A stretch of DNA of 64,000 bases from Billgrantia endophytica (GCF_002879615.1 NZ_PNRF01000012.1:1-64000), one strand, 5' to 3'; shown: positions 26,248-35,736, counted from the first letter of the stretch. Notes: generated by a model not told the origin, from the letters alone. Translations and numbers: made by a program.

Positions 26248-27120
26248 CTATTTCAACTCCACTTCGCTCAGCGCCAGCGTCAGGCGGTCCAGTAATTGGC
26301 CGCTATGGCGCCAGAAGTGCCAGTAGAGCGGCACCGCGAGGGACTGGCCGGGTGCGATGCTGGCCAGCCTGCCTTTCGCCACCAGGGTATCGGCCTGCAT
26401 CATTTGCGGGATCATGCCGTAGCCCATGCCGGCAGTGGCCAGGCGCACGAAGCCTTCCGAAGAAGGGCACAGGTGATAGGGAAAGCTGCCATGGTAACCG
26501 CACTGAGCGAGAAAACGGTGCTGCAGCTGGTCATGGGGGCCGAATACGATGGCGGGTGCCTGACGAAAGGCGTCGGCGGCGGGGCCATGGGGAAAGTGAC
26601 GGGCAATGTAGTCCGGCGTGGCCAGCGGGTGATATTCCATTTTCCCCAGCGGTACACAGCGAGCCCCGGCAATGGGCTGGGGGCTGGCGCACAGGCACGC
26701 TGCGACGTCGCCATCGCGCAGCCGCTTGAGCCCTACGTCCTGGTCCTCGACCACCAGATCCAGCAGCAGACCTTCGGCCTGGCACAGTTCACCCACGGCG
26801 TCGGCCCACCAGGTCACCAGGCTGTCGGCGTTGATCGCGATGCGCAGCCTTGGCGCGGACTCCTCCAAGGTGGGCAGGGTGGTGCGCAAATCACGTTCGA
26901 GCAACTGGACCTGCCGGTAATGATTGAGCAGCCGCTGGCCTGCCGGGGTGGGGTGGAGCTCGGGGTGGCGGATCAGTACCGGCTGCCCCAGGCGGATTTC
27001 CAGCGACTTGATGCGTTGGGAGACGGCGGATTGCGAGAGCCCCAGTGCGTCACCGGCGCGCTCGAAGCCCCCGCACTCGATTACCGCCGCCAGCGCCTGA
27101 AGAAGTTTGTAGTCCAGCAT
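26248..27120 (-). CDS. argP: LysR-type regulator ArgP
   Basis: 290 aa. N-terminal winged HTH (FERAGDALGLSQSAVSQRIKSLE) and a C-terminal effector domain with LRIAINADSLVTWW, typical of ArgP/LysG. ArgP activates the basic amino-acid exporter argO in response to arginine and lysine. It is divergent from an argO-like gene with 126 bp between, the standard arrangement, which firms up the call. Confidence 0.92.
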   Translation of the reverse strand: MLDYKLLQALAAVIECGGFERAGDALGLSQSAVSQRIKSLEIRLGQPVLIRHPELHPTPAGQRLLNHYRQVQLLERDLRTTLPTLEESAPRLRIAINADSLVTWWADAVGELCQAEGLLLDLVVEDQDVGLKRLRDGDVAACLCASPQPIAGARCVPLGKMEYHPLATPDYIARHFPHGPAADAFRQAPAIVFGPHDQLQHRFLAQCGYHGSFPYHLCPSSEGFVRLATAGMGYGMIPQMMQADTLVAKGRLASIAPGQSLAVPLYWHFWRHSGQLLDRLTLALSEVELK

Positions 27121-27246
27121 GAGCTGCTCGCCATTAGAAGAACTGATGTGTCATTAGCAGGATGATTTCCTGGTATATCGGCTCACCATTATGCTTGCGT
27201 GTTCCGGAAGGAGTCGATTCACGATTTCCTCGATGGAGGGGGAGCC

Positions 27247-27849
27247 ATGTTGGAGAGTTACCTCACCGGGCTGGTGGTATGCGGTGGCATCATCATTGCC
27301 ATCGGTGCGCAGAACGCCTACGTGCTGGGCCTGGCCGTGAGGCGGGAGCACCACTGGTGGTCGGCGGGTCTATGCATGAGCACGGATGTACTGCTGTTGA
27401 CGGCCGGCATGTTCGGTGTCAGTGCCATTCTTCTGACCATGCCGAGCGCAATGGAGGCGATGCGGTGGTTGGGGGTGGCCTTCCTCTCGTGGCTGGCCGC
27501 CCAGGCTTTCTACCGTGCCGCTACCGGGCGACAGGCGCTGGCGGCGGTGGCGGATGGGCGCAGCCTGAAGCATGTACTGCTCGCCACCCTGGCGGTCACC
27601 ATTCTCAATCCCCAGGTGTACCTGGACACCCTGCTGCTGGTACCCGCCATTGGCGCCCAGCAAGAGAGCGCCACCACCTTCGTGGCCGGGGCGAGCACCG
27701 CTTCGATCCTGTGGTTCAGCCTGCTGGCCTGGGGTGGGTCGATGCTCTCACCCTGGCTTTCGCGCCCCCTGGCCTGGCGCCTGATCGATGGGGCGATCGG
27801 GCTGATGATGGCGGTGGTGGCGGTTCACCTGGCCAGCAACGGGGTGTAA
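27247..27849 (+). CDS. argO: LysE/ArgO-family amino-acid exporter
   Basis: 200 aa with six predicted helices. Seen: GIIIAIGAQNAYVLGLAVRR (family N-terminal motif) and TLLNP-like VTILNPQVYLD. It exports arginine or lysine across the inner membrane. ATG 27247 gives the standard start, with GGAGGGGGAG just upstream; the frame extends 16 codons further. Regulated by the divergent ArgP by analogy with E. coli. Confidence 0.93.
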   Translation: MLESYLTGLVVCGGIIIAIGAQNAYVLGLAVRREHHWWSAGLCMSTDVLLLTAGMFGVSAILLTMPSAMEAMRWLGVAFLSWLAAQAFYRAATGRQALAAVADGRSLKHVLLATLAVTILNPQVYLDTLLLVPAIGAQQESATTFVAGASTASILWFSLLAWGGSMLSPWLSRPLAWRLIDGAIGLMMAVVAVHLASNGV

Positions 27850-27930
27850 AGCAATCCGCTTGCCTACTACTCGCCCAAGCGGCGACTTCCTCGGTGGGCC
27901 GCCACCATAACCCTCGTTACACGCTGATCC

Positions 27931-28851
27931 TTACGTCAGTGGGTCAGTAATCAGGCCATAGGTTTCCGGGCGGCGGTGCAGGTCAAAATTGAAGATATGT
28001 TCCCGGATCTCGCAAGTGCGGTCTAGGTCACATTCATAGGTAATCAGTTCGTCCTCCTGGCTACTGGCCATGGCAACGATCTCGCCAGTGGGGGCGATAA
28101 TGCAACTCTGACCAAGCAGGTCACAGCCTTCTTCCTTCCCCGCTTTTGCCACGCCCACGACCCACATGCCGTTTTGGTAGGCTCCAGCCTGCATGCAAAG
28201 ATGGTTATGGAAGCCCTGCAGGTGATCATGTGCAGGCACCGGCGGATAGTGTATGGGTGTGTTGTAGCCGAGCATCATCAGCTCGACTCCCTGTAGCGCC
28301 AGCATTCGATAGGTTTCCGGCCAACGACGGTCATTGCATAGCGCCATGCCCATGGTGCCGCCAAAGGCCTGTGTCGTGCCGAATCCAGTATTGCCTGGCT
28401 CGAAATATCGTTTCTCGAGATGCTGAAACGGGCGCCAGGGTTCATGTTCACTGTGGCCTGGCAGGTGGACCTTGCGATACTTGCCGATAATGCTGCCGCT
28501 GGCATCGACCAGGATGGATGTATTGAAGTGACGGGGCGTTTTCGCCTCCAGTGCCAGCTCCGCATAGCCGAGGTAAAAGCCGATGCCTAGCTCACGGGCC
28601 GCTTCGAACAGGGGCTGGGTTTCGGGGCCTGGCATCTCCTGCTCGAAGAAGGCGTCGATATCGGCCTGATCTTCCATGTACCAGCGTGGAAAGAAAGTGG
28701 TCAGGGCAAGCTCGGGGAAGACTACCAGGCTGGCGCCTCTGGCGTGGGCCTGATGCATCAGTTCGACCATGCGTGCGACTGCCCGGGCACGGGTTTCATT
28801 TCGTGCAATGGGGCCCAGTTGGGCGGCCCCCACAATCAGTTTGCGGCTCAT
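27931..28851 (-). CDS. N-carbamoyl-D-amino acid hydrolase (D-carbamoylase)
   Basis: 306 aa nitrilase-superfamily amidase. The catalytic triad falls at the same positions as in the Agrobacterium enzyme: Glu47 (FPELALTTFFPRW), Lys127 (KYRKVHLPG) and Cys172 (CNDRRWPET). The surroundings, including HLEKRYFEPG, SMQAG-like CMQAGAYQNG and EIREHIFNF, also match that family. It removes the carbamoyl group of N-carbamoyl-D-amino acids, giving the D-amino acid, CO2 and ammonia. ATG 28851 follows AAGGAA. Last gene of the operon, 18 bp after the M20 gene. In this context the product may be D-2,3-diaminopropionate, used by the neighbouring lyase. Confidence 0.9.
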   Translation of the reverse strand: MSRKLIVGAAQLGPIARNETRARAVARMVELMHQAHARGASLVVFPELALTTFFPRWYMEDQADIDAFFEQEMPGPETQPLFEAARELGIGFYLGYAELALEAKTPRHFNTSILVDASGSIIGKYRKVHLPGHSEHEPWRPFQHLEKRYFEPGNTGFGTTQAFGGTMGMALCNDRRWPETYRMLALQGVELMMLGYNTPIHYPPVPAHDHLQGFHNHLCMQAGAYQNGMWVVGVAKAGKEEGCDLLGQSCIIAPTGEIVAMASSQEDELITYECDLDRTCEIREHIFNFDLHRRPETYGLITDPLT

Positions 28852-28869
28852 TAGGCTTTCCTTGGACAA

Positions 28870-30099
28870 TTACCCGGCGAGGTCCAACAGGACTCTCAGC
28901 AAGACATTGGTACCCGCTTCCAGGTCTTCGGGCGCGGTGTATTCGTTGATGTTGTGGCTGATGCCATCGACGCTGGGTACGAAGATCATGGCAGTGGGGC
29001 AGACCCTGGCCAGCATCTGGGCGTCGTGTCCGGCGCCGCTGGGCATGCGCATGACGGAGTGTCCGAACGCCTTGGCGCTGGCTTCCACACAATCGATCAT
29101 GTCCGTGTCGAAGGGCACTGGGTCGAAGCGTGCTAGGGTGCGATGCTGCACCTCTATGCCCTCCCGCTCGGCCAGTCGTTCAATAAAGTCCAGTAGCTCG
29201 GCTTCGGCCTGCTTGAGTCGATCGTTATCGGTATTACGCAAGTCGACAGTCAAGCTGGCCTGGTTGGCTACCACATTGACCAGATTGGGCTCCATCTGCA
29301 GCGCTCCGACCGTGCCCACCTGGTCGCCACCGATGCGGTTAGCCAGCTCACGTACGAAGGAGCCGGTGGCCATGGCGGCATATCCGGCATCATGACGCAG
29401 GCGCATGGGCGTGGTGCCAGCGTGGTTGGATGTGCCGGTGAAGCAGAACTCCTGCCAGGAGATTCCCTGTACCTTTTCCACTGCCCCAATCGTGATGCTG
29501 GACTCCTCGAGTACCGGGCCCTGCTCAATGTGCAACTCAACGTATGCATGCACATCAGGATTGCCCACTGGTTCGCTACCGCGGGCACCGATTTGCTCAA
29601 GACAGTCACCGACTCGCTGACCGTCGATTCCCTTGGTGGCCAGCGCATCATCGAGAGACATGCCGCCGACATACACCAGGCTTCCCATCATGTCGGGGGC
29701 AAAGCGTGCTCCCTCTTCGTTGGTGAAGAAGGCGACACATAGAGGACGGCGCGTGACGATGCCGGCCTCGTTGAGGGTCTCGATTACCTCGAGCCCGCCC
29801 AGTACACCCAGGTTGCCATCATAGATACCACCGGTGCGGACGGTGTCGATATGCGATCCGGTCATCACCGGCGGGCTGTCCTCTGTGCCGGGTCGCAGGC
29901 CGAACACATTGCCCATGGCGTCGCTGGACACCTGAAGACCCAGTTCGTACATCCAACTGATAACGAGCTCTCTTCCCTGGCGGTCCTCCTCGGTTAGGGC
30001 GAGGCGGCAGCAGCCACCACCTGGCAGGGCGCCAATTTCGCCGAGTCGCTCCAGGCGGCTGATCAGGCGTTGCCCATTGATTCGCAGTGTGTCATGCAT
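28870..30099 (-). CDS. M20 family N-carbamoyl-L-amino acid hydrolase / ureidohydrolase
   Basis: 409 aa binuclear metal hydrolase of the allantoate amidohydrolase / L-carbamoylase group. Metal ligands seen: GSHIDTV (His), IYDGNLGV (bridging Asp), NEEGARF (Glu), YVELHIEQGP (His) and SGAGHDAQML (His). Substrates of the family are ureido acids. ATG 30099 overlaps the end of the ammonia-lyase gene by 8 bp, so the two are translated together. The pairing suggests an L-specific decarbamoylase that produces 2,3-diaminopropionate; allantoate or beta-ureidopropionate activity cannot be excluded from sequence. Confidence 0.88.
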   Translation of the reverse strand: MHDTLRINGQRLISRLERLGEIGALPGGGCCRLALTEEDRQGRELVISWMYELGLQVSSDAMGNVFGLRPGTEDSPPVMTGSHIDTVRTGGIYDGNLGVLGGLEVIETLNEAGIVTRRPLCVAFFTNEEGARFAPDMMGSLVYVGGMSLDDALATKGIDGQRVGDCLEQIGARGSEPVGNPDVHAYVELHIEQGPVLEESSITIGAVEKVQGISWQEFCFTGTSNHAGTTPMRLRHDAGYAAMATGSFVRELANRIGGDQVGTVGALQMEPNLVNVVANQASLTVDLRNTDNDRLKQAEAELLDFIERLAEREGIEVQHRTLARFDPVPFDTDMIDCVEASAKAFGHSVMRMPSGAGHDAQMLARVCPTAMIFVPSVDGISHNINEYTAPEDLEAGTNVLLRVLLDLAG

Positions 30100-31315
30100 G
30101 ATTGCGTGCCTCCGCTTCAACCTCGGCCGACGGGCGGCCTACCAGTTCGCGATAAACCTCTTCGTCGGTGGCGCCTTCACTGCCGATCAGCAGGATACGA
30201 CTGTCGGCATCAAGCCCTAGGGCCTCGCTCAAGGCGGTCTGTTGTCGTGCGATCAGCAGCCCGACGAGTCCCGCTACCGCGCTTTCACCTGCCACCAGTG
30301 GGCTATCGCCATCGATCCCCGCCGCTAGCAGTTTCATGGCTTCCACCGCCGCCTCGTCGGTTACGGTGATAAAGTCGTCGATACCGTCCTCGAGTACTTC
30401 CCAGGCCAGCAGCGAGACCTCACCGCAGGCAAGTCCCGCCATCAAAGTGTCGAGATCGCCATGGACGGCAATGGGACGCCCTGCTCGTGCGCTCTCGTAG
30501 AGACAGGCCGCTCGGTCGGGCTCGACCACGATCACTCGCGGCCGGTCGGGGCCGTAGGCTTCCCAGAGCTGGGCCAGTACCGCGGCCGCTAGCCCCCCGA
30601 CCCCGCCCTGCACGAAGCAGTGTGTTGGCGGCTTGGGCAACTGCTGCACCGCTTCATCGACCATGACTGTGTAGCCCTGCATGACGTCGCGTGGCACGGT
30701 CATATACCCGGGGTAAGAGGTGTCCGAGACCACGAACCAGCCGTTGGCCTCGGCATCCGCCGCCGCCTGGCGCACCGAGTCGTCGTAATTGCCGGGGATC
30801 CGGCGCACTTCGGCGCCGAAGCGTGTGATGGCGTCCTCGCGCCCCTGGGAAACGGTGGCGTGCAGGTAGATCACGCATCGTGCGCCGAACTGCTGGGCAC
30901 CCCAGGCCACCGAACGGCCGTGGTTGCCGTCGGTTGCGCAGCATACGGTGATGCGTGACTCTTCCTCACGGTAGCGTCCTGCCAGCAGGTCGGCCGAGGT
31001 GACGTCCGGTGGGAGGTGCTCCTTGAGCAGGCGCAGGACGGCATAGGCTCCGCCCAGCGCCTTGAAGCTGTTGAGTCCGAAGCGCCTGGCTTCGTCCTTG
31101 TAGTCGAGTCGGGCGACGTCGCAGGCCTTGGCCAGCCCGCTCAGGGCCACCAGGGGGGTGGGGGCGTAGCCGGGCCAGGTGCGTACCTCGTCGCGTGCCG
31201 CACGCATTGCCTCCTGGGACAGGATGGCGCGCTGACGCTCACCGATGGGAGCCCCTGGCAGAACCCGGGGATTGTTGTAATGCTGGATGGTGTCTTGAGT
31301 AATCAGCTGGCGCAT
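30092..31315 (-). CDS. dpaL: Diaminopropionate ammonia-lyase
   Basis: 407 aa PLP enzyme, close to the E. coli enzyme (398 aa). The PLP lysine is Lys85 in FGLNSFKALGGAYA; the phosphate-binding loop GGVGGLAAAV lies near residue 238, and CCATDGNHGRSVAWGA is typical. It converts 2,3-diaminopropionate to pyruvate and two ammonia; the known enzyme accepts both D and L forms. ATG 31315 is preceded by CAAGGA. It lies 97 bp after the TRAP binding-protein gene and overlaps the M20 gene. In E. coli ygeX is also next to an M20 gene (ygeY) and a hydantoinase gene. Confidence 0.94.
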   Translation of the reverse strand: MRQLITQDTIQHYNNPRVLPGAPIGERQRAILSQEAMRAARDEVRTWPGYAPTPLVALSGLAKACDVARLDYKDEARRFGLNSFKALGGAYAVLRLLKEHLPPDVTSADLLAGRYREEESRITVCCATDGNHGRSVAWGAQQFGARCVIYLHATVSQGREDAITRFGAEVRRIPGNYDDSVRQAAADAEANGWFVVSDTSYPGYMTVPRDVMQGYTVMVDEAVQQLPKPPTHCFVQGGVGGLAAAVLAQLWEAYGPDRPRVIVVEPDRAACLYESARAGRPIAVHGDLDTLMAGLACGEVSLLAWEVLEDGIDDFITVTDEAAVEAMKLLAAGIDGDSPLVAGESAVAGLVGLLIARQQTALSEALGLDADSRILLIGSEGATDEEVYRELVGRPSAEVEAEARNHA

Positions 31316-31412
31316 GACGATCCTTGGTGTCGATCCGTCAGGTCGATCTGTGCAATCGATCCATGAGTGGGAAGCAGGGGGCAGGCCCCCCGCGATCAGG
31401 GTGCAGCACGTT

Positions 31413-32444
31413 CTATTGCGATGCGTTTTCGATTGCTTCGAGGAAAGCGGCCAGCATTTCTTCACCTTCAGCGCCATACTTTTCCGAGATGATTTCCATG
31501 ACCGCTGGCTGAGTGGCCTCGCGGAAGGCATCCATCTCGTCTGGCGTCAGGGAGTGAACTTCCATGTTGGCGGCGAGATGTGGCAGGCCGCGGTCCGAGG
31601 CTTCGATGATGCGGCTGATGCCGCGGCCGGCAACGATGGCCGAGCGGGCGGCGGACTCCACTACCTTCTGCTCCGTTTCATCCAGGCTGTCCCAGAAACG
31701 ATTGCTGACTACCCAGACATAGGGGGCGAAGAGGTGGTTCGTCAGTGAGAGGTACTGTTGCACTTCATCGAAGCGGGCGAAGGATATGATCGGGATAGGA
31801 TTCATCTGCCCGTCGGCGACGCCCGTCTGCAGCGCGGTGTAGACCTCGGACCAGGCGATGGCGGTGGGCTGGCCACCCAGCGCCCTGATGACCTCCTGAT
31901 GGGTGTCCAGACCCATGGTACGGATCTGCAGGCCCTGCATGTCGTCGGGAGTACGCACCTGGCGCCTGGAGTTGGTGATGGCAAACAGGCCGCCGGAGTC
32001 ACCGAATCCGAGTACCTTGAGGCCGGTTTTTTCCTCGATATCGACGGCAAGCTTATCGCCGAAGGGACCATCGAAGACTTCATAGGTAGTTGAGACGTCG
32101 GGGAAGGCAAAGGGGACGTCGAGTACGCCGATCATCGGGTAAGCCGAAGCAAAACCCCCGACCGAGTGAATGCCGGACTGCACCACGCCTGCGCGAAGTT
32201 GGCTTAGCACGCCGGCGTCATCACCAAGCTGCCCGTTGGGGTAGGTTTGCACGGTGACCGAGCCGTTGGTGCCCGATTCGACCAGGTTCTTGAACACCGT
32301 TGCCATGGCGCCCGAGCCGTTGTCGAAAGGGTTGTCATTGTTCAGATGATGCAGGCGCATCACCTTCTCAGCGTAGGCGGTTCCGGCGAGGGCCAGGCTG
32401 GCTGCGGCGACGGCAGCAATAAGGGATTTCTTGAAACGTGTCAT
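31413..32444 (-). CDS. TRAP transporter substrate-binding protein (DctP family)
   Basis: 343 aa periplasmic receptor. Signal peptide MTRFKKSLIAAVAAASLALA with cleavage after AYA near residue 25. Family features: PNGQLGDDAGVLSQLRAG, MQGLQIRTMGLDTHQEVIRALGG, with the carboxylate-binding Arg, and VYTALQTGVADGQMNP. ATG 32444 fits. It lies after the DctM gene and before dpaL. The ligand is probably the ureido acid degraded by the downstream enzymes; that is inference from context. Confidence 0.95.
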   Translation of the reverse strand: MTRFKKSLIAAVAAASLALAGTAYAEKVMRLHHLNNDNPFDNGSGAMATVFKNLVESGTNGSVTVQTYPNGQLGDDAGVLSQLRAGVVQSGIHSVGGFASAYPMIGVLDVPFAFPDVSTTYEVFDGPFGDKLAVDIEEKTGLKVLGFGDSGGLFAITNSRRQVRTPDDMQGLQIRTMGLDTHQEVIRALGGQPTAIAWSEVYTALQTGVADGQMNPIPIISFARFDEVQQYLSLTNHLFAPYVWVVSNRFWDSLDETEQKVVESAARSAIVAGRGISRIIEASDRGLPHLAANMEVHSLTPDEMDAFREATQPAVMEIISEKYGAEGEEMLAAFLEAIENASQ

Positions 32445-32488
32445 GGTGATTCTCCATCTTGTGCTTGTTGGTTGAGAGCGCATAGTGC

Positions 32489-33769
32489 CTAGAAGCCCAG
32501 CAGGCGTGGCACGAACAGGGTCAGGTCAGGCCAGAATGCAATCAGCATCAGGACGCCGACCTGGACCAATAGGAACGGCCAGAGCGCGCCACTGATCCGT
32601 TCAATTTTTTCCCCGGTAACCGACGACAGTACGAATAGACAGGCGCCGACTGGTGGGGTCATCAGGGAAATATTGAGGGCGAGGATGATCATGATGCCGG
32701 CATGCACCGGGTCCATGCCGATGGCGTTGGTCAGTGGAACCAGTACCGGGGCCAGGATGATGAGCGCGGCGTTGATATCCATGAATAGCCCGATGGCAAG
32801 CAATAGCAGCAGAATCATGCCGATGATCGCTTCGGGGTTCGTCGTCAGGGCAAGAAAGCTGGCCGCCACCATCTGGGGCAGTTGGACGAAGGTCATCCAC
32901 CAGCCGAGGATCGAGGCCGAGGCGATGATCAGGAATACCACTCCTGTGATACGGGCGGTTCGCTCGAGCATGTCGAAGAGGTCGCTCCACTTCAGCGAGC
33001 GATAGATCACCGTGCCCACCAACAGGGCATAAAGTACGGCCAGGGAGGCGGCTTCAGTAGGCGTGGTGATTCCGAAGAGAATGGCGCCCAGGATCATGAC
33101 CGGCATGAGTATCGCCAGCAGACTGGAGCGGAAGGTGGAGAGAATCAGCTTGAGACTGGGTCCACCCTCTCCCTTGGGCAGGTTGAGACGACGCCCCAGC
33201 GCAGCGATCAGACACATGCAAAACAGGGCGATGAGGAGCCCCGGCAGTATGCCGGCAGCGAACAGCCCGGCAATGGAGACACCCATCAGCGAGCCGTAGA
33301 TCACCATCAGGTTGGAGGGTGGAATCGTCGGGCCGATGATCGAGCCGGCAGCGGTTACGGCGCAGGCAAAAGGCCGGGTGTAGCCTTGCTTGACCATAGC
33401 CGGGACCATGGTGTTGCCAAAGGCGGCAGCGTCGGAAACGGCGGCCCCCGTCATGCCAGAGAACAGCACCGAAGCGAGCATGTTTGAATGGGCCAGCCCC
33501 CCTCGTAGATAACCCACCAAGGCATTGGCGAAGTCGATCAGGCGTGATGTGATGCCGGAGCGATTCATGATCTCGCCAGCAAGGATGAACAGTGGCATGG
33601 CCATGAAGGTGAACAGGTCCAACCCCTCGAAGAAGCGGCGAGGTGCCATGGTCAGGAATTCCGGCCCACCCAGTTGTAGCAGCCCGGTGACACCGGCAAT
33701 GCCGAGTACGTAGCCGATAGGCAGGCCGAGGATCAGCAGGCCGAAGAAGGCCAGGGCAACAATCATCAT
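32489..33769 (-). CDS. TRAP transporter large membrane subunit (DctM family)
   Basis: 426 aa, about 12 helices. Seen: PLFILAGEIMNRSGI, GMTGAAVSDAAAFG, IGPTIPPSNLMVIYG, GITTPTEAASLAVLY and LMTPPVGACLFVLS. Starts at ATG 33769, overlapping the DctQ gene by 4 bp (ATGA). It is 44 bp before the DctP gene. Channel subunit of the importer in the ureido/diaminopropionate operon. Confidence 0.96.
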   Translation of the reverse strand: MMIVALAFFGLLILGLPIGYVLGIAGVTGLLQLGGPEFLTMAPRRFFEGLDLFTFMAMPLFILAGEIMNRSGITSRLIDFANALVGYLRGGLAHSNMLASVLFSGMTGAAVSDAAAFGNTMVPAMVKQGYTRPFACAVTAAGSIIGPTIPPSNLMVIYGSLMGVSIAGLFAAGILPGLLIALFCMCLIAALGRRLNLPKGEGGPSLKLILSTFRSSLLAILMPVMILGAILFGITTPTEAASLAVLYALLVGTVIYRSLKWSDLFDMLERTARITGVVFLIIASASILGWWMTFVQLPQMVAASFLALTTNPEAIIGMILLLLLAIGLFMDINAALIILAPVLVPLTNAIGMDPVHAGIMIILALNISLMTPPVGACLFVLSSVTGEKIERISGALWPFLLVQVGVLMLIAFWPDLTLFVPRLLGF

Positions 33770-34317
33770 TGGATGTTCTCCTCCGGCAGTTCGATAGCCG
33801 CCACCTCGGGGGGATGGAGATAGTCACGCAGCATCACGACCACCGTCTGAAAGGCAGCGAGTCCGGCCGATACTGGCACCGAAGCGAAGGGGATCAGCAT
33901 GGTCATGCCGAAGATGGTGGCGAACTGGCTACTGCCCTGAATCGACATGTGAACGCCATACCACGTCAAATAGAGGAAAAAGCCCAGGCCGATCAGGTCG
34001 AGCAGGAGTCGAAGCAGGCGCTGCTTTCCTGGTGAGAGCAGGCTGAACAGCATGACGAAACCGATATGTTCGCGCCTGAAGACGCCTGCTGGTATGGCCA
34101 GCAGGGCGGCCCATATCATCACGTAGCGGGCCAGCACCTCCGTCCAGGTGGCCCCCAGCTCCAGGCCGTAGCGGGACAGGATGCCGAACCAGACGATCAA
34201 AACCATGACGCCTGCGAGTACGGCACATAGCTTGATGACCACGGCATCCAGGTATTTACCAAATGTCAGCAGCTTGCCTAACAGTGGGTGATGGGGCGTT
34301 GTATTTGTCGTTGGCAT
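33766..34317 (-). CDS. TRAP transporter small membrane subunit (DctQ family)
   Basis: 183 aa with four helices, including WFGILSRYGLELGATWTEVLARY, the conserved DctQ segment. ATG 34317 follows GGGAGG at five bases; the upstream open frame is intergenic. It is the first gene of the six-gene minus-strand operon, facing the divergent RpiR regulator gene, so the operon promoter lies in 34318-34448. Confidence 0.94.
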   Translation of the reverse strand: MPTTNTTPHHPLLGKLLTFGKYLDAVVIKLCAVLAGVMVLIVWFGILSRYGLELGATWTEVLARYVMIWAALLAIPAGVFRREHIGFVMLFSLLSPGKQRLLRLLLDLIGLGFFLYLTWYGVHMSIQGSSQFATIFGMTMLIPFASVPVSAGLAAFQTVVVMLRDYLHPPEVAAIELPEENIQ

Positions 34318-34448
34318 GGTGCCTCCCAGGGATGAGCCTGGCCGATCTTGACGCGACATGGTCGGCCTCTCGCTTCCAGACTGAGACAAATTTTTCACTT
34401 CGTCAAGCATGTGAAAATGAATTTTCATCTTTCCTGTGTGATGGCATC

Positions 34449-35375
34449 ATGGTAAGCATGGACACCATGAAAGAGCCCCTGACGCTGGAAGCGCGTATTC
34501 AAGCGCATTACGAAGAGCTGCCCCCGGCTGAGAAGCGCCTGGGTGACCTGTTGCTGGGTTTCCCCGGCGATATCGCTACCTATAGTGCTGGCGAGCTGGC
34601 CGAAGCTGCCGGTACCTCGCGGGCGGCGGCGTCGCGCTTTTTTCAGCGGCTGGGTTACAAGGACTTCAATGAGGTGCGTCTGCAGGTGCGCGAGGCCAAG
34701 CGCTGGGGCTCGCCGGTCTATCTCTCCTCGGCTTCACGGGCAAGCGGAAGGGGGGAGGGCAAGTCCGTGGCTAGCCAATCGGTGGCCGATCACCTTGAGC
34801 AGGAAATTCACAACCTGACGCTCTCCCTGGAAGCCATTCGACCGGATACACTGCGCGATGTGGTGGATGCTATGGCGGGTGCACGGCGGGTGCACGTGGT
34901 GGGCTTCCGCAACAGCCGCATGTTGGCGCTTTATCTGCAGCGTCAATTGTTGTTGCTGCGTTCTGATGTGTTGCTATTACCCCAATCCGCCCAGACTCTG
35001 GGAGAGGACATGGTGGATATCGGCGAGGGCGACGTGGTGGTGATGATCGGCATGCGCCGGCGGGTCGGGGTGGTAACGCGTATCATGGAAATTTCCCAGG
35101 CACAAGGGGCCAAGGTACTGCTGATTACCGATCCCTCCGCCACCCAGACGGCGCGGCTAGCCACTTGGACCCTGACGTGCCAAGTTCGCTCCCCCTCATT
35201 GCTCGACAGCTATGCTGCTGCCATGAGCGTGTTGAACCTGCTCTGCTCGATTTTGTTCCAGCGCGCAATGAGCGAAGGCTTCGAGCGTCTGCGTCGGGTC
35301 GAGACTTTACACGATGAGCTCGATGAGCTTGACGCCTTTGCCTGGTTGACGAATCAACCTGACAGCGAGGAGTGA
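34449..35375 (+). CDS. MurR/RpiR family transcriptional regulator
   Basis: 308 aa. N-terminal HTH_6 domain (LPPAEKRLGDLLLGFPGDIA, GTSRAAASRFFQRLGYKDFNEVR) and a C-terminal SIS domain (VHVVGFRNSRMLALYL, DVVVMIGMRRR) that binds a small ligand. The SIS motif here lacks the usual run of serines of sugar-binding members, which fits a non-sugar effector. Start uncertain between ATG 34449, 34458 and 34467, none with a good ribosome site. Divergent from the TRAP/dpaL operon, which it likely represses or activates. Confidence 0.9.
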   Translation: MVSMDTMKEPLTLEARIQAHYEELPPAEKRLGDLLLGFPGDIATYSAGELAEAAGTSRAAASRFFQRLGYKDFNEVRLQVREAKRWGSPVYLSSASRASGRGEGKSVASQSVADHLEQEIHNLTLSLEAIRPDTLRDVVDAMAGARRVHVVGFRNSRMLALYLQRQLLLLRSDVLLLPQSAQTLGEDMVDIGEGDVVVMIGMRRRVGVVTRIMEISQAQGAKVLLITDPSATQTARLATWTLTCQVRSPSLLDSYAAAMSVLNLLCSILFQRAMSEGFERLRRVETLHDELDELDAFAWLTNQPDSEE

Positions 35376-35385
35376 CGACCAAGTC

Positions 35386-35736
35386 TCACTCTGATTCCCG
35401 CCATGCCTGGTGACCGCAACTCAGGCAGCGATAGAATGCCTCGAAGCCGGTACTGGAGTCGGCCGATTCCCGCACCGTTCCCCTCTGGTAGGTGAAGGAG
35501 CGCAGCGAACAGATCGGGCAGCGGATCTCCTCATGGCGCGGCGCGGGGGGTGACGCCTTTTCCGGAGGGACGGGGGGGCTCGGCTGGGCTGCGGCCTCTG
35601 CCGCCACACGGTCGAGATCGGCGCCGAGCTTGGCCGCCAGCTGTTGCGCTGCCTCGGCCTGTTCGGTTCCCGCCAGGTTCGCCAGCTTCCGGATCCCTTC
35701 CTTGACGGCTTTCAGCCGGGATGTGATATCGGCCAT
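35386..35736 (-). CDS. Small zinc-ribbon protein, unknown function
   Basis: 116 aa. N-terminal helix-rich region (LKAVKEGIRKLANLAG, EQAEAAQQLAAKLG), an alanine/proline linker and a C-terminal zinc ribbon: CPICSLRSFTYQRG and YRCLSCGHQAW, four cysteines as two CxxC pairs spaced as in TFIIS-type ribbons. No function known to me. ATG 35736 is chosen since it gives MADITSRLKAVKEG and a GAGGG lies upstream. Convergent with the RpiR gene. Confidence 0.7.
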   Translation of the reverse strand: MADITSRLKAVKEGIRKLANLAGTEQAEAAQQLAAKLGADLDRVAAEAAAQPSPPVPPEKASPPAPRHEEIRCPICSLRSFTYQRGTVRESADSSTGFEAFYRCLSCGHQAWRESE

